Below are positions 25,999-39,900 of a DNA stretch of 64,000 nucleotides, piece by piece. The stretch spans positions 1,302,001 through 1,366,000 of the forward strand of contig CAMPDV010000006.1 in the NCBI GenBank assembly GCA_946699065.1, in the 5' to 3' direction. Numbering within the stretch: the first letter of the stretch is position 1; every line of letters begins with the position of its first letter. Source of the DNA: Loxodes magnus. Lineage: Eukaryota; Ciliophora; Karyorelictea; Loxodida; Loxodidae. The notes under the pieces are model-generated. The model was not told where the DNA came from. It saw only the letters and a list, made by a program, of their open reading frames with translations, and did not search any database. A program made the position numbers and the translations under genes.

Positions 25999-26520
25999 TC
26001 AATTTTCATTTTTGCCTATATAATAAAAAGCATTCTTCTCACTATCTTCTACATTATATCTTTTCTCTAGTTGTTGAGTTAGTATATCCAGGTCATGTTC
26101 GTTAGTATTTGGATTTTATCTTTACTTGATATAAGTATGTTATAAGATAAACTGTGGCTGCTTTAATTTGTTTAACTATTTCAACTTGAAGTTTAACATT
26201 TTGAATGTATAGCCAGGAAATTCCCATTTCATCTTGTTCAAGAATTTTCTTCCTAAATGCGAATTCAATCGAGCTTAGTCACAAAATTTAAGTGCCTAAA
26301 GTCTTGTCCATTAATTCATTAAAGTAGGTTGTAGCACTTTAATTCATCTTCGTTTAATTTATTTGAAGTGTTTTATCTGCTTCCCCTTGTTCACCACATT
26401 GTTGAGAATCTAAGCAAATTAAGTTCAGATAACAATTGGACTGTTTTCCAGATATTCTATTATATATTTGTCTTCCTCATAAGTTCAGTTGTGATTATAA
26501 TTACTGCGCATTTCCTTCAT
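25999..26520 (-). CDS. Myb/SANT-like DNA-binding protein
   Basis: A frame of 173 aa from ATG 26520 to TGA 26001-25999. The N-terminal third resembles a Myb repeat: NWTYEEDKYIIEYLE, then IWTQFAQILN, then FKQIKRRWIKVLQP. The three tryptophans at Myb-like spacing are all encoded by TGA (N-W-T, I-W-T, R-W-I), which is hard to explain unless TGA is Trp. The spacing between the second and third Trp is longer than usual. A possible upstream exon begins at ATG 26944, joined by a 19-nt intron (GTAAG..AAG), extending the N-terminus; that model is uncertain because several frames look plausible there. It could act in transcription or chromatin. Confidence 0.55.
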
Positions 26521-29467
26521 TTTATTTACAGTGAAGTTTAATTATAATAAATAAGTTATTTAAACATTTATAATTAGCAGATTAAAGTTTATTTATAATT
26601 GAATTCTTTAAATATTAATGGAGTTATACTAAAGCTTCATTTAAATATTATAATACATGTAAAAGTAATAATCCAGCACTTCCTTCTATTAAAATTTTTT
26701 AGCACGCTTGTTTAGTAATCTTTGCTGTCCAATCCACTATTTTTTAATTGTTAGATAAGAGGTTGCTAATACCTTTTAAAACTTTCTTATCTTTATATCA
26801 GTTAATCAGTACACTACAATGCTAATTAATTATTTAAAAAACCTTTTAAAGTTCTTATGAAGCGCATCTTACTTTCAATAGTGATGCCAATTTTAAGTTC
26901 TTAAATGAAGTCTTAGACCAGTAAGATGTTTCTTTGAAATACATGAATTAAAGATTTCTTAATTAATTTGCCTTTTATTTATAATATTGCATTATAATTT
27001 ATAAGAAAATTCTTTATTACAATGTATATTAGCCCTCTATATCATATAATCAATTATCTAAGGATTATTATCACTATCTCATATGTGCAGATTTTTAAAT
27101 CGATTTTTTGATTCACCAACTTTAAGATTCTATCCATTCTAGCAGCTTAAAGTAAAAAAATAAAAAGCCTGAGATTTTATAAATATAAAGTTGTTTATTC
27201 TATAAAGAGAATAAGCAAATATACTTAAAAAGCACTTGATTTATACTAAATTATTATTTGAGATTAATAAAATCTCTACTTATATATCTGTTAATGAGAA
27301 ATTCCCTTTAGAAAATTCCATATAAGATAGAAAGTTAAAATATACACTATTCAAACCTATAAAGGTAATTATATTGATGTTTATTTAGCCTTTTCTTTTT
27401 AATATTTTGAAGCTACCAAAGTGTATATTTAATCTTTAGTACATTATTTTTATTTACTTAGTAAATAAAAATATATTAAAACATATTTTTAAAGCTTGAG
27501 AATCTATATCTGCATTATTGACTTTTCTAGTGAAGATAGTTGTTTCACAACGAAAAACTTTTGTAAGTGTACTGTTATAAGTTATACCTTTATGAAAATT
27601 TAAAGAATAAAGAAATCAAGAAGTAGCCATCAAAGTTAATAAAATGAATTAAATAAATTGCATGGAAGCATGTGCTACTTTAAACTTCTATAGATCGATA
27701 ATAAAGAACATGTTATTATAATTTCCTATTCTATCAATCATATAATGCATGCAAAAGCTTTGCCTTTTATAGTATCATCGTTTCTACTGTGTAATATTTC
27801 CTCAATACATGGTCTAAGCAAAATCTAATTATCCTTTTATTATACATTTTAATATATTACAAATTAATTTCTTTGCTTGTTAAGTTTAAATTCTAAGATT
27901 ATTTTACCTTAAATTAACTATAAATTAAGCAAATTTTGCAAGTTGATTAGAAATATCATTTTGTTGAATATTTAAAATATGGATTGAGTGTAAAAGAGCT
28001 AATCATATTTAATTTTGCATTCTTTAATATGAAATAAGATCTTACAGAATTACTAAGAAGCTTTAATATCAAATAAAATATCCAAATTTACGCAAAGCAG
28101 CAGAACTAATGACAAAAGTAGCACTTCTTAGTTAATCAAGCAAATGCTAATATCAAACATTTTTCATTCTTTTATCATAAAAGTTCTATTGCGAATATTA
28201 AAAAACTAAAGATAATCTCACAAATTAAAAGTAAGAAATTTAAATATATGGTAAAAAATTTGATATTTCTATGCTTTTCAGCTTATCTTCCTTCTCTATA
28301 ATCCCAATTTATTTGCAAATTTATGAAATAATATTATCAGAATGGAATTTACATTGCATTAAATAAAGTTAAAAAATAAAAAGGGCAATGAAGTATATTA
28401 TTTGTGTAGTGGCCTTAATTTATGCTAAAAATAAATATTTGAAAACACTTTTTTTAGTAATTATTTTATCTAGATAAATAAAAAAATAACTTATAAGCAT
28501 AAATAATTTATAAATGCTTCTATTACTTTAATGCTTTAGATTCTTAGTTACTAGCATAACTTTAACTAAAAGAATATTTTTTCTTTTTTTGTAGACAAAC
28601 TTTCTACTTATTTATTTATTTATCTTCTTTTTCTATTCCATTTAGTAAAGTTTTTATATTCTCTTTTTATTTTAAAGGAAAAATAATTAAAAAATCGAAA
28701 TAAAATAAATATATTTCCTATTTATCTCAATAAAGTAAATTAAGAATTAAATAAAATTTTAATTTTATTTATAGCGAAAATTTGCCAATTATGAGTTATC
28801 TCAATGCAAGTTCAGTTATAAATGACGATTATTTAATTATAATTTCATCCATTTATTTGAAATCCTTATATTTAAATGAATAGGTTATAGAACAGTGGTA
28901 GTTATCTTTTTAATTTAAATAGCTAACTTATTTTTATCTTAAGCTTATAATTTTTAATTTACCTAGTTGCTATTTTATAAATGATTCTGTTAAAAGCGAT
29001 AAAACTAAATAATAAAAATGGCATAAAATTTAAATTTTGATTACTAATAAAGTTATCTAGCTAAAATTTAGCCTAATATAATTATAACTTTAAAAAAGGA
29101 GCCACATAGTTTTAAAGTATTAACTTATGAACATTTAATGAATGAAGTATTTAAAATAACTACTACTGGCTTAATTAATAAAATGCTATGCTTTATATCC
29201 AATTTATTTCAATTTAACTCTTTATTTAGTTTTAGTTTTTATCTTTTGAAACATCTTGATTCATAACTTTATTTTGACATCCACTTACCTTGCAAATGTA
29301 AATGGAAAATAAGAAATAAAAAAGAGCACAGGCAGTTTCTAAATTACTATAGATGAATTAGACTCTTACTTAATGTTAATAATTTAAATATTCTTCTCAG
29401 TCTGTAAAATTTTTAGAGTCAAAAAACTTAAAGCACATATTTGAAATAGAAAGATTACTATTTGGCA
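26521..29467. other. Long AT-rich region, no confident gene
   Basis: Nearly 3 kb without a recognisable motif. Minus frames near 26477-26944 and 27079-27810 are open with TGA as Trp, but several overlapping frames look equally protein-like, so I do not call genes beyond the possible 5' exon of the Myb-like protein. Confidence 0.4.
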
Positions 29468-29886
29468 TCACTAAAATAAAAATTTACCAAAAAAGCTTAA
29501 ATCTTTAGCTTAATTTTCTTAAAAATGATTACAACTACAATCATAATAAAAATTAAATGAATTAGAAGTTAAATAACTTTGGTAAATATATAAGCAGAGT
29601 GCAAGTTACTTATTATTTGTTTATCCTGTAAATCGTCATTTTTCTAATCATAATTTACTGTTTTTGAATTAAATTTTCTTTGGTAATCCTATTCTTAGTA
29701 CTGAACCTGATATTTTAAGTCTAATTTCTAATTGTTCCAAAAATCGTACATAGAAATTAAGAAGAATATTACATTAATCAAAATAATTATAAACAAAAGT
29801 CTTCTTTTTTTACGATTCTTTGCATTTTCTTAATCTTTATCTTCATTATCATTGCTCAACTCTTATTCAGAATTAGACTTTTCCAT
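29468..29886 (-). CDS. Small two-TM membrane protein
   Basis: A 133-aa protein. Exon one runs from 29886 to 29488; a 17-nt intron (29471-29487, GTAAA..TTTTAG) is followed at once by TGA 29470-29468. Without splicing the frame would run to TGA 29421-29419. It has an acidic N-terminus (NSEQELSNDNEDKDQ), a basic KNRKKRR, a hydrophobic segment (LLFIIILINVIFFLIS), a Gln/Asp-rich linker and a second hydrophobic segment (LIHLIFIMIVVVIIF). The N-terminus is probably cytosolic by the positive-inside rule. No family is recognised. It is divergent from the PITH gene. Confidence 0.55.
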
Positions 29887-30534
29887 TTTAATATAATCAG
29901 GTTAAGTATATCTTGTAATTTGTTCCTTTGAGTTTTTATTATTTGAAAATCTATGAAAGAAAAGATTCTTTATTATCATTTTTAATTTACTTTTTATATT
30001 TGTTAATTTCAATAACAAGCAGCTAGATGCAATACATTCTATTACTCAGCTTATAATAAAACCATAAAGAAACAAAAGTGAAGCAAAGGATAATTCGAGT
30101 TAAGGAAGCTGCATCTATAGCTATTATGTGACTTCTTTATAGATAGTAAGATTAATAGTTAAATATATTTAAAGTATGCTATATAGTTCAATCTAATATA
30201 AATTACTATTTCTGATTTCCATTATATTTTAAAAGAGTATACAGATATCTACTTTGGTAGATTCATTCATTATATCTAACCTATTATAATTTCTTTTTCT
30301 AGAAAAAGATAGAATTTCAGATAAGTAATGGTACAATTTAAAGAGTTTAAAGGAATTTATTCTTAATTAAATGAAGTTAAAGAGAATGGTAATGATATAT
30401 CAGAATAGTTCATAGTTGATTATAGAAAGAAATGGAAGGAGAATAAGTTAAAGAAAATTATTATATAATTTAAATGAAATAATTCTTAAGCTACTATTTA
30501 AAGATACTTCAGTGCTTTTTATTTAATTTAATAA
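29887..30534. promoter_or_regulatory. Divergent intergenic region
   Basis: About 650 bp between the small membrane protein (minus) and the PITH gene (plus). An in-frame upstream ATG at 30328 would extend the PITH protein by 69 residues, but the extension is low-complexity and unlike the family. Confidence 0.4.
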
Positions 30535-31065
30535 ATGGTGTCTTGTCGAGATCCTTAATCACAGATACCTATGCCTGTACAATCTAGCTAAGTAACACTA
30601 TTAAACACTAGCATTGATATGAAAAACTCCGAAGTTCTAAACTCCATTTTACCATTGACAAACATTTTAGAAATGATAAGAGACGATTCTTTCTGTGTTA
30701 TCTCAGATGAAGATGATCCCTAGCTACTAATAAATATCTAATTTACTCAGTAAGTAAGAATAAAGCACATTATTATAACAGCACCTTAAACTGATTAAGC
30801 TCCTAAATTACTCAAACTATATGTTAATTAATTTGGAATGGGATTTGAAGATACTGAAAAGTTGACTTGCACTTAAGAAATATCAAATTTAGAAACAAAT
30901 GGAAACAAGGCTGAACTTAAATATGTTAAATTTTAAACTGTAAACTTTCTTACTTTATTCTTCGAAAAGAACAAAGGAAACGACCAAACAAGGATCAATT
31001 CAATTGAAATTTGGGGAACCATCGTGCAAGATTTTGATGTGAATAAAATAAAGAAATCAGGGTGA
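30535..31065 (+). CDS. PITH-domain protein (PITHD1/TXNL1 C-terminal type)
   Basis: A 176-aa protein made almost wholly of a PITH domain, the proteasome-interacting jelly-roll domain of TXNL1 and PITHD1. Family features are CVISDEDDPQLLINIQFTQ, the core QVRIKHIIITAP, KLLKLYVNQFGMGFED, ELKYVKFQTVNFLTLFFE and the end INSIEIWGTIVQDFDVN. The stop TGA 31063-31065 falls where the family normally ends. No thioredoxin domain precedes it. Expected role: binding to the 26S proteasome or redox-linked quality control, inferred from family. Confidence 0.9.
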
Positions 31066-31646
31066 GGAAGGTGAGACTGAACCTTTAAAAGAACGGAACA
31101 AGTGACATTACTTCTTAAAATAAAGGAGTAGTTGAGTTCTGTTCACTAAACCTTTATTCATTTTTTCATTAAAGCTAGACTCATTCTTTCAATATACCTT
31201 TATAAAAAGCGTAATGCATTACAATAAAATAAATACCTATTAAAATTTAAGAAGACTATGCTTGTATAAGCTATATTTCACCAATTAAAAGTTAAATGAT
31301 GTTACTCCCAAATATATCAAAGCAAGCTAAATATTTAAGTCTCTATACGTTTTCATTAAATTTACAGTCTCTATTTGAAACATTAATTACTATAATCTTA
31401 AGCTTTTCTCTTGTTAAAGTTACTAAATTTCATAATATTAAATTAAAATTTAGAAAAGGAATAAAGTTTAACTAAATAGAATTAAAGCAAGGACACGGAA
31501 ATATAATGTTACTTGTAATGATTAGCTATTAAATTTTAATTTCTCTAGTATTAAATAAATAAAGCAAATTAGAAAGTAAAGATAGACTATTAGAAGATTC
31601 TAGAACGGAAATATTTTTAAAGCTAATTGAAATTAATAAATTAAAA
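31066..31646. other. Intergenic, AT-rich
   Basis: AT-rich gap between same-strand genes. The downstream frame is open back to an ATG at 31295, adding about 117 hydrophobic, low-complexity residues that I do not believe belong to the protein. Confidence 0.4.
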
Positions 31647-33386
31647 ATGTAACAGTAACTTCAATAAAATCCTTATTTCTCTAACTAACCCTAAACAATT
31701 CCAACTTAAACTTAGCAGCCTTACTATGCTAGTCTAAAACCATATTCGGAATTTACGGATTTATTGACTTAAAAGTAAAGGCAGCTAGCATATGCTTAAC
31801 AGCTAGCTGAGTAATAAAAATGAAATGATCTTTAATTTTAGCAATAGAAACGTTTAAAAGAGATGGAAGCTCAATAGAATGAGCTAAAGCAGAAATATTA
31901 TTTACTAGAGCAAGAGTAGAAAAAGTAAAAAGAATACTAAATGAAATAGATGTTTGGATAGGTAAACTTATAATAATTCATCCAAATTCAAGAAAAGGAT
32001 TAGCAATTAATATAATAGGAAAAATAGCTTAGCTAAATTGCTAATCAGTAACTATTACAGTAAACCCAAAATGAAATTATTTAAAAACAAAAACTAAGAG
32101 AAAATTTGCAAATGATTAATAAGCAAATGCAAGAAGAATAATCTTAAAAAATTTAATAAGCTAATTAGTTTTATTAGTTGGAAAAATAAGCAGATAAATA
32201 AATGCTAGGCTAATGATTTTAATTATAATCAGATGAGAGAAAGAAAAGATAATAATTTTATGATTCCATACTTTAGAAACCTAATAATACGCAAGAATAA
32301 TTGCATACATTAAAAAACGAAGAAAGCAAACCTATTTAATAATATTTTTAAAATACAGATTAATATTACAAAAATTTTGACTAGCGAGGTAGTGAAGAAC
32401 AATAGTAAAAATAAATGATTCAATAGCAATTTTATTAGTAAAATGAGTCAGGCTAATAATATAGTCGATAGAGCTAAGGTTTAACGCATAGTGTATAGCA
32501 AAATTATTTCTAACCAAATTCAAGATAAAACTTACGAGCATCTTTTCAAGGAAATTAAAAAGAAAACGAAAAATAAGAAAATCCTCTTTATTATAATCAA
32601 ACTCTTGAGTAGTTTAAACAGCCAAATAAGTCATCAATCTTAAGACATTCTGCAGAACTCCAATTAAAAGGTTAATAGTATCAAACCTAAGAAGGAAATG
32701 AATTTTAAATGAGAAGAACATATTAAGAAAACATGAACAAATTTTTTGGTGATGAAAATTCATACGATGAAAATACTAGGAGATTCTATGGTATTTCTAA
32801 TCCTCCATCAAGAGCTTCTTAACTTTCCAACAGATTTTAGAATTAAACACAATAGAATCTATATTAGTAGCAAAATTATCAGAAAAGTCAATAAAGATAT
32901 AGAAACGAATTTTCTCCAAATTAAGGTCTATCTTATTAATAATAAAAAGAACTTCCTCAAGATAATTTAAGATTAAATGACGTATTTTAGCAAAACTATA
33001 ACCAGAAGTATAACTAAGATAAACCTTAAGAAGCATCTAATTAAAATAAAGATTAAGAGAAAGATTAAATGAATTTAGATTAACCCACAAATAATCAAAT
33101 TTATAGCAGGAGATAAAATAAAACACCATTACAACAAAACGTTTAACAAAATTTACAGATTTAAAACCAAGATAAATAAAATCTTTCCAGGTAATCTGAA
33201 CCTACATAAAACTTTTAGTAAGGTAGATTTTCCTAAGATAAGTTGAAAATGTTATATAAGCATAATCCAATTATTAATCCTATTGGAGCCCCTAGAATCT
33301 TTTTGGATGGATCTTAAAGAATTTATAAAGGTTCTGGATTAGCTTAGAAAGTAGATAATGATCTTCTAAGTTATATTAATAGATGA
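31647..33386 (+). CDS. Gln-rich coiled-coil protein
   Basis: A 579-aa protein from ATG 31647 to TGA 33384-33386. Roughly a quarter of residues are Gln, nearly all encoded by TAA/TAG; a standard-code reader would see only noise. Residues about 40-230 form a long Glu/Gln/Lys/Leu coiled coil, and the rest is Asn/Gln/Tyr/Ser-rich. Two ordered-looking islands occur: NKFFGDENSYDENTRRFYG, and a C-terminal block with NPIINPIGAPRIFLDG ending SYINR. These islands are the best probes for homologues. It may be cytoskeletal or ciliary; function unknown. Confidence 0.65.
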
Positions 33387-34746
33387 AAACTCTTATTTAT
33401 TAATCTGAAACCAATTATTATAATATAACTAACTTATTTAAAATACTTTATAGAAAATAGAGAATATATCTTTTTCATATATAAGTATATTAAAGACAAT
33501 GTATTTTTAAATACAGAGATAAATTTTATTTAGAAATCCTGAGATATTAAAGTTTAGATTAATTTATTTATTGTAATTCAAAAATGCTATCTAAATAGCA
33601 TAATTCTATGCTTTTACTTGAGTCAAAATGTTTTTATAAAATGAAGAATTTTATGAAATTTTACAATTTTTTGATTTAATTTAGTTAATGTAAGACTTTT
33701 TTAAACTCAGTTTCCTTTATAAGGAAAACATGTTATATTGAGATTGTGGAAATAAGGCAAACTTTTATGCAGTAGTTTATTAGATGAATTAAGAATTATA
33801 ATCTACTAATATAAAATTCTTTTAAATAATTAATCTTCTTATTATATATTCTTATAATATCAATCTTTACTACTCAGATTCTTTATTTCACTGCTTTATT
33901 TTAATCTTTAAGCGTGTTTTTATGATAAAAGGATTTCATTGTTTCTAAATATTAGCTTTGTCTTAATGAAGACTCTTTATTTTTTTATTAAGGATTTGAA
34001 AAAAATAATATAAAAATTAATATATTTTGAAAGTAATTATTCAAAATTAGTAAGCTTAAGAAAGTATCTGATTATTAAAAAATTATTCCTTGTTATATTT
34101 CTTCTTCATTTAGAAAATCGAATGAGTGATAAAATAAAGCAAATAATCTTGCTTTAAATAAAAATAAAAGTTATATTAATTTAATACACTTGCTTATCTA
34201 GCACTTTTAATCTAAAGATTAATAAATATAATAGCTCTAATGATAATCCTATCAAAAACTCATTTTAATTTAATTAAAATATTTTATTTAAGTATATCTT
34301 AAAGCTTTTTAAAAGCCTGAACGATGGGTTATAAAAATGACAGATTCTATCAATCATAAAGATATAAATAATAAGTAAAATATTTTATATAAAAGTCATA
34401 TAAAGATCAATCATTAGATTATTACTTTTGAATATTAAGAAAATTTATTATTTATACAATTCTGATAGCTAACTTTAGTTTTTAACTACATTTTATTTAT
34501 TATAATATTAGTATTAGTTTTACTTAAATCAACAAACCTCAATAATGTTTATAAGTTATATAAATGAATAAAATGAGAATCTAATTTAAAGGGAAATAGT
34601 ATATCTAATGTATAAGATTAGTGATCATATATAGTTAAAATTAAAAAGGTTGATATATATGATATCTAAATGATCTTAATGATTAAGCATTAAATTAAGT
34701 GAGTAAAGTTTAAAATTTTTAAATACTTATTATTCTAAAGATTTAA
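33387..34746. other. Intergenic, AT-rich
   Basis: AT-rich gap upstream of the Hsp70-like gene. No motif or GC island seen. Confidence 0.45.
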
Positions 34747-36512
34747 ATGGCTCTTCAATTAGAAGATTCTGGATTTACGCATGTTATTGCTATTGATTTT
34801 GGAACAGGCGCTTCAGGCTATGCTATTGCCCCAAAATAGTTAGAGGCAGGTCGTATGAGGATTGAAGTATTTAATCCGAACGATGAATCTGATGATTAAA
34901 AAACAGTGACAGCGATTTTGTTTGATAATGATGGAAATTTCAAAGCGTTTGGTAGCTCAGCTTTAACTTAATATGCAGAAATTTTGGATGACGAAGAATC
35001 AGCATTACTTTTTACTGGATATAAAATGTTTTTGTATCATATGCAATCTATGGCTGTCAGCTAAGATGGTAGAGAGTTATCTTTGATGACCGTCATTTCT
35101 CAAAGTCTTAAGTTTATAGCTGAAAAAGCAATGGAAAAATTAATAAATTAGGTTGGAAAGGTTGTAAAGACAAAAATTAGATGGGTGTTGACAGTTCCTG
35201 CTTTATGGCAAGAAGAACATAAATAATTTATGAGAAGAGCTGCAGTTGAAGCTGGAATAATAGATTAACTGAATTCTCCAAATCTTCTTCTTTGCTTAGA
35301 ACCAGAAGGGGCGTCTATTTCAGTTCGAGAAGACGCTGAAGAAACTGTCAAAAGCTAATTATTTAAAAACTCAGTAATTATGGTTCTTGACTGCGGAGGT
35401 GGAACTGTTGATATAACTGTACATAAACTGCTTTGCGATCCAACTGAGAAATTTCTATGCGAAGAAATAGTACCATCATCAGGAGGATGTGAATGAGGAA
35501 GCAAATTCGTAGATAAATATTTTGAAGAATTTTTAGAAGAATTTTTTGGCTTTGAGCTATTTAAAGTTTACCAGAAAAATGCAATGGCAAGATTGGATAT
35601 TTTAAAATATTTTGAAATGCTTAAAAGAAAATTCAATCCAGGTGTCGATGAGCGTTCTAGGTTACAGCTTTCTTATTTAAGTGAAGATTTATCTGCTAAT
35701 AAATTACAAGATCTGGTTAAATCTTACAATGCTAAATATTCTTCAGAATATCATCTAAAACTTAGAGGGACTTCTTCAGTTGATATTACACCTGCCTTAA
35801 TGAAAAAATTTTTTCTTCCACTATTTGACAATATTACTTCTAAAGTTGATGAAATGATTTAGCAAGTAAATTAAAAAAATGAAGAAGTCTAATTTATTTT
35901 TATGGTTGGAGGATTTAGTGAGTCTCCGTTTTTAAAAAGCGAAATAAAGAAATTTTTAAATTAAAAAAATATTCAAATACTTGTTCCAAGAAGACCTTAA
36001 GTAGCTGTAGTGAGAGGAGCTTGCATGTTTGGACTAAATCCAAGGTCTATTACTAGTAGAATTACAAAAAAAACTTATGGGATTAATACTCTAACAACAT
36101 TCGATCCTAATAATCATCCAGAAGAAAAGAAAGTAATTATTTATTTTAGGTAGTTATTGAAGGTGAAGATTTTTGTGAAGATGTGTTTGATGCCTTTGTT
36201 AAATCAGGAGAATCAGTAGGTGTAGATGAAGTTCATTGTAAAACATACTGCCCTGTAAGATCGAGATAAACAGTAATGAAAATAATTTTTTATTGCTCAG
36301 AAAAAAGTCATGTAGATTTTGTAGATGAAGAAGGAGTTAGTCAATTAGGAGAACTTAGTGTTGATATAGGTAGACCATTTTAAGGAATTGAAGATAAAAC
36401 TGTAAAAGTAACATTATAATTTGGAAGCACTCATATTTATGCGAGTGCATCAAATAAAGATGGAAGTGAAATAAGAAATTGTGAATTCAAATTTGAGAAT
36501 TCAGGATTTTGA
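34747..36512 (+). CDS. HSPA12-type Hsp70-like protein
   Basis: A 582-aa member of the divergent Hsp70/actin ATPase family represented by HSPA12A/B. Exons are 34747-36132 and 36150-36512 with a 17-nt intron (GTAAT..TTTTAG). The nucleotide-binding signatures are visible: phosphate 1 (AIDFGTGASGYA, near residue 17), phosphate 2 (VMVLDCGGGTVDIT), FMVGGFSESP in the adenosine region, and LLLCLEPEGASI, typical of HSPA12. TGA 35494-35496 encodes Trp in SGGCEWGSKFVD, a conserved position. As in HSPA12 there is no canonical C-terminal substrate-binding lid. Expected to act in the cytosol; its client is unknown. Confidence 0.93.
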
Positions 36513-36905
36513 TGTAATTTTTATTATCTCTAAACTTATTTAAATCTTAATGATTATCTTACCAAAGACAGAATTTCATATATTTTAATTTAACATTCAT
36601 TAATAATTTAAGATAAACTAACTAATATTCCAAGAGTTTAAAGTTTACTTTTCAGTTATGATTAATAAGTTACTAATCTATTTTAGTTTTTTATAGTATT
36701 TTAAACTCTTAATTAAATATAATGACTATTTATTTATATTTTCTTAACTAAATATATTACTTTTATTATTACTAAAAGATATTTATTTTTAGATGTTCCA
36801 TGTTTATACAATTTAGATAAATCATTTTAAATTGAAATCTTTATAAAAAACTTAAATTAAAGAATTAATATTATGCTATTAAAATGAAATTAAAAATAAA
36901 CAATT

Positions 36906-39900
36906 TCAATTATCTTGAAGAGGCTTTACATCTTAAAAGTAATTATTTTAAGACTAAGGTATCTCTATATTTTCATTTACGTTTAAGTTTTGGATATTCG
37001 AAGATTAATTATCTTCCTCTTACTTTACAGCTAAACTTTCATCTTCTAATTTATTTTCGTTTTACTAATTTCTTATTTAATTATTATAATTTTCATTAGA
37101 ATTAGTAAGATTGCTTAATTCTTAATTTTATTCATCTTCTTAAATGTTTCTTTATTTATAATTAGATGAAGGCTGAATTTAATTTTCTATCTCACTAGCA
37201 ATTACAACTTCTTAGGTTTTATTCTCTTCTTTAATAGGTTCTTCTATTATTTGAGCCTGATTTTAAGTTTGAGGCTTTTTATTACCTAGAAAAGCACTCA
37301 TTAGAGACAATTTTTTTAATGGTTTCTCGATTTTTTATTACTTAGATATATTTTAAAGCTTTTCCAGATCATTTTATTACGCTTCAGTTTATTCAATAAA
37401 AGTTTCTATTTCTTAATCTTAATCTTCGATTTCCAATCTGGATTAGATATTGAAAAGCCCATGCTCAATTGATAAGGCAATAAGGCTGTCTAATTACAAA
37501 GTTTCATCTTCATCTTGTTTATCTACATAAAAATTCTTAAACTGTTCCTAGGAAAATTTGGAATAGTTATCAGTGCAGTTAATCAAATTAGTGTATTTTT
37601 AGAAGTTAATAGGAATTTCTTCAAAATTATCGTTTATAATATTTCTAAATCAGTTTTCTGTTCTTTTTTTTAGAAATTTGAAGCCTTGCAACATTAAATT
37701 AAGAAATATTTCTCTGTCTATATTTCTACCTTTCAATGTCTGCCTATCAATCTAAATAAAACATATTACATATTTTAATAGAAGATCAAATCGTTTCTTG
37801 CTCAATTTTTCTTCGAAAAACTATCTTGAAAGTTAATTTGCTCTGACTGATGACATTAAAGTAATTTAAGTATACTCCTCTTAGGTTTTTGCTTCCATTC
37901 CAGTTTTTTTAATGTTAGTTAAATCTCAATAATTAAGGTAAAATTAGAAATCTTCATTGGTATGCAATTCTCCTCCCAGTATATTGAGAAATTTAACTAA
38001 ATTTTCCACTTTTTATGATCAATTTTTATTGACGAAGGAACTTAAAATAAATTCTTTATATCTTCTTTCACATATTTTTTTTACTCCTCTTTTATTCTAT
38101 ATAAGAGTACTTACAAGAATAGAGTCATAAATAAACTCAGATAAAAAGCGCCTTTTAAAAATGTTTTATTGCTTACCTAAAATCATTTTTTCAGTATAAA
38201 ACTCTTGTATCATTTTTAGTAGACTTTTTCCACCTAGACTTGCACTAAATTTTCTAGTTTCTAAATGTTATTAAATTTCTTACATTGAGTAATTTTCTAA
38301 ATATCTTGTAAAATTTTAGTACTTGGATGTATTTTTTTAACTTATATTTTCTTTTAAATTGCTTCTTGCTATCTCTTTATTAAATTTCTAAGAGCTTATT
38401 TTCCCTTATTATTACTCTTTTAAGTTTCTTCTTCGTTTATAACATTTTCTGCTACTGACTCTTCTTATACATCTTGATTAAATTCAGACCTGTTCGCTTA
38501 TTTAGATTGTATTCTAGAGTGGCACTATGAACTAACTCTAGATCTAGATAATTATGATTACGGAGTTCTGGATCTATGTGATGAAGCATTTTCTAATTTT
38601 TGCCCATGAATTGATTCAGAATTATCAACTTGGTCAAAGCTATTTCTAAATAAATAGCTAATGTAATCATAAAATTCATAAGAAAGATCAGTTTAAGCTC
38701 ATTGCTCAGCTAAGAGAATATGAGTGCTTTGATCTTTTTCATCCTTTCTTATGCATAGTTTATCTAACAAAGCTCTCATTTTTTATGCTTTTTTTTGAAA
38801 ATGCTCAAAACTAGTTAAATTGAGTAATTAATCTTCTTCAGCAGCCATTTATATTGATAATATCAAACTATCTAAACTTTTTGCTATTTAATAGACAAAA
38901 ACATCTTAAAGTTGATCTTCATCTTCTTCCTATTCTTGTAAATCATTTTATTTTTATTAAAGGCTTTCAAACATTTATTTAATTTACTCAAATTCTTTAG
39001 AAAAGTGTTCTAACACGGAAAACTTTGATTAAGTAAACTTCTATATTGTTTGAATTTGAATTTAAGAGTTTTACTCTTCTTGTCCATTAAATTGAGAATC
39101 CAGCTAATTTCCTACTTATGATTATTTTTATATTTATTATGAGTTTTAAACGTTTGAAGAAGGTTAATTGTGCTTATTTTAATTTTAGTTTAGATTTTAC
39201 TATTAATTTACATTGTTTTCATTATCTACTTATTATTTTACTTCTTAATTTTAGCTTTATTATTTTACTTCGTTTTCTTTTTTAGCTAATTCTTCTTCCT
39301 ATTTTGCTTTTTCCTCTTAAATTCTTTATTGTTCTTCTAACTGCTTTAAATATTTCTAAAGCATATAATACTCCTAATAATCTTTGTATATGTATATATT
39401 GTCAGTTTAAATTATTTCATCTTCAAATTTTTTAGCAATTTGCATCTTCTTTTCTGCTAGCTTTTACTTTCTTTCTAGCATTTATTGCTTTTTTTTAGTA
39501 GATTAAGCATCTCATTTTTCTAATAACTTATCCATGCATCCCATTAAAAATTAATTAATTCTATCTTATAAGTTTGCTTTTTCTTAATTAATTCCCATAA
39601 ATTCAGTTTAAGATTAAGAATCTCTATTTTTCTTTATCTTTTTAGGAAAATATATTTAATTGAATCTATAAATATAAAAACTTACACATTAGTACTTGAA
39701 TTTCTTATTTCGCTTAGTTTAAAAGATTATGACAGCGCCTCCTCTAAAGTTTATAATTATGAATCGTCAGTATCTTTCATTATTTTTTCTGAATTCATTC
39801 TTTCATATTAAATTACAGCATCGTTTTATATCTTTAATTTACTTTGCACTATTAGTTTTTCGCATATGTTAGAAAATTTTTGAAGCCTATTCAAATCTTC

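Noticed and set aside
27079..27810. Minus-strand open frame of 243 codons
   Set aside because: With no real stop codons an open frame is weak evidence. Its TGA count equals chance and it has no motif.
38150..38190. Possible 25-nt intron (GTAAG..AAAAG) in the axonemal protein gene
   Set aside because: The unspliced frame continues into convincing conserved sequence, whereas splicing breaks it.
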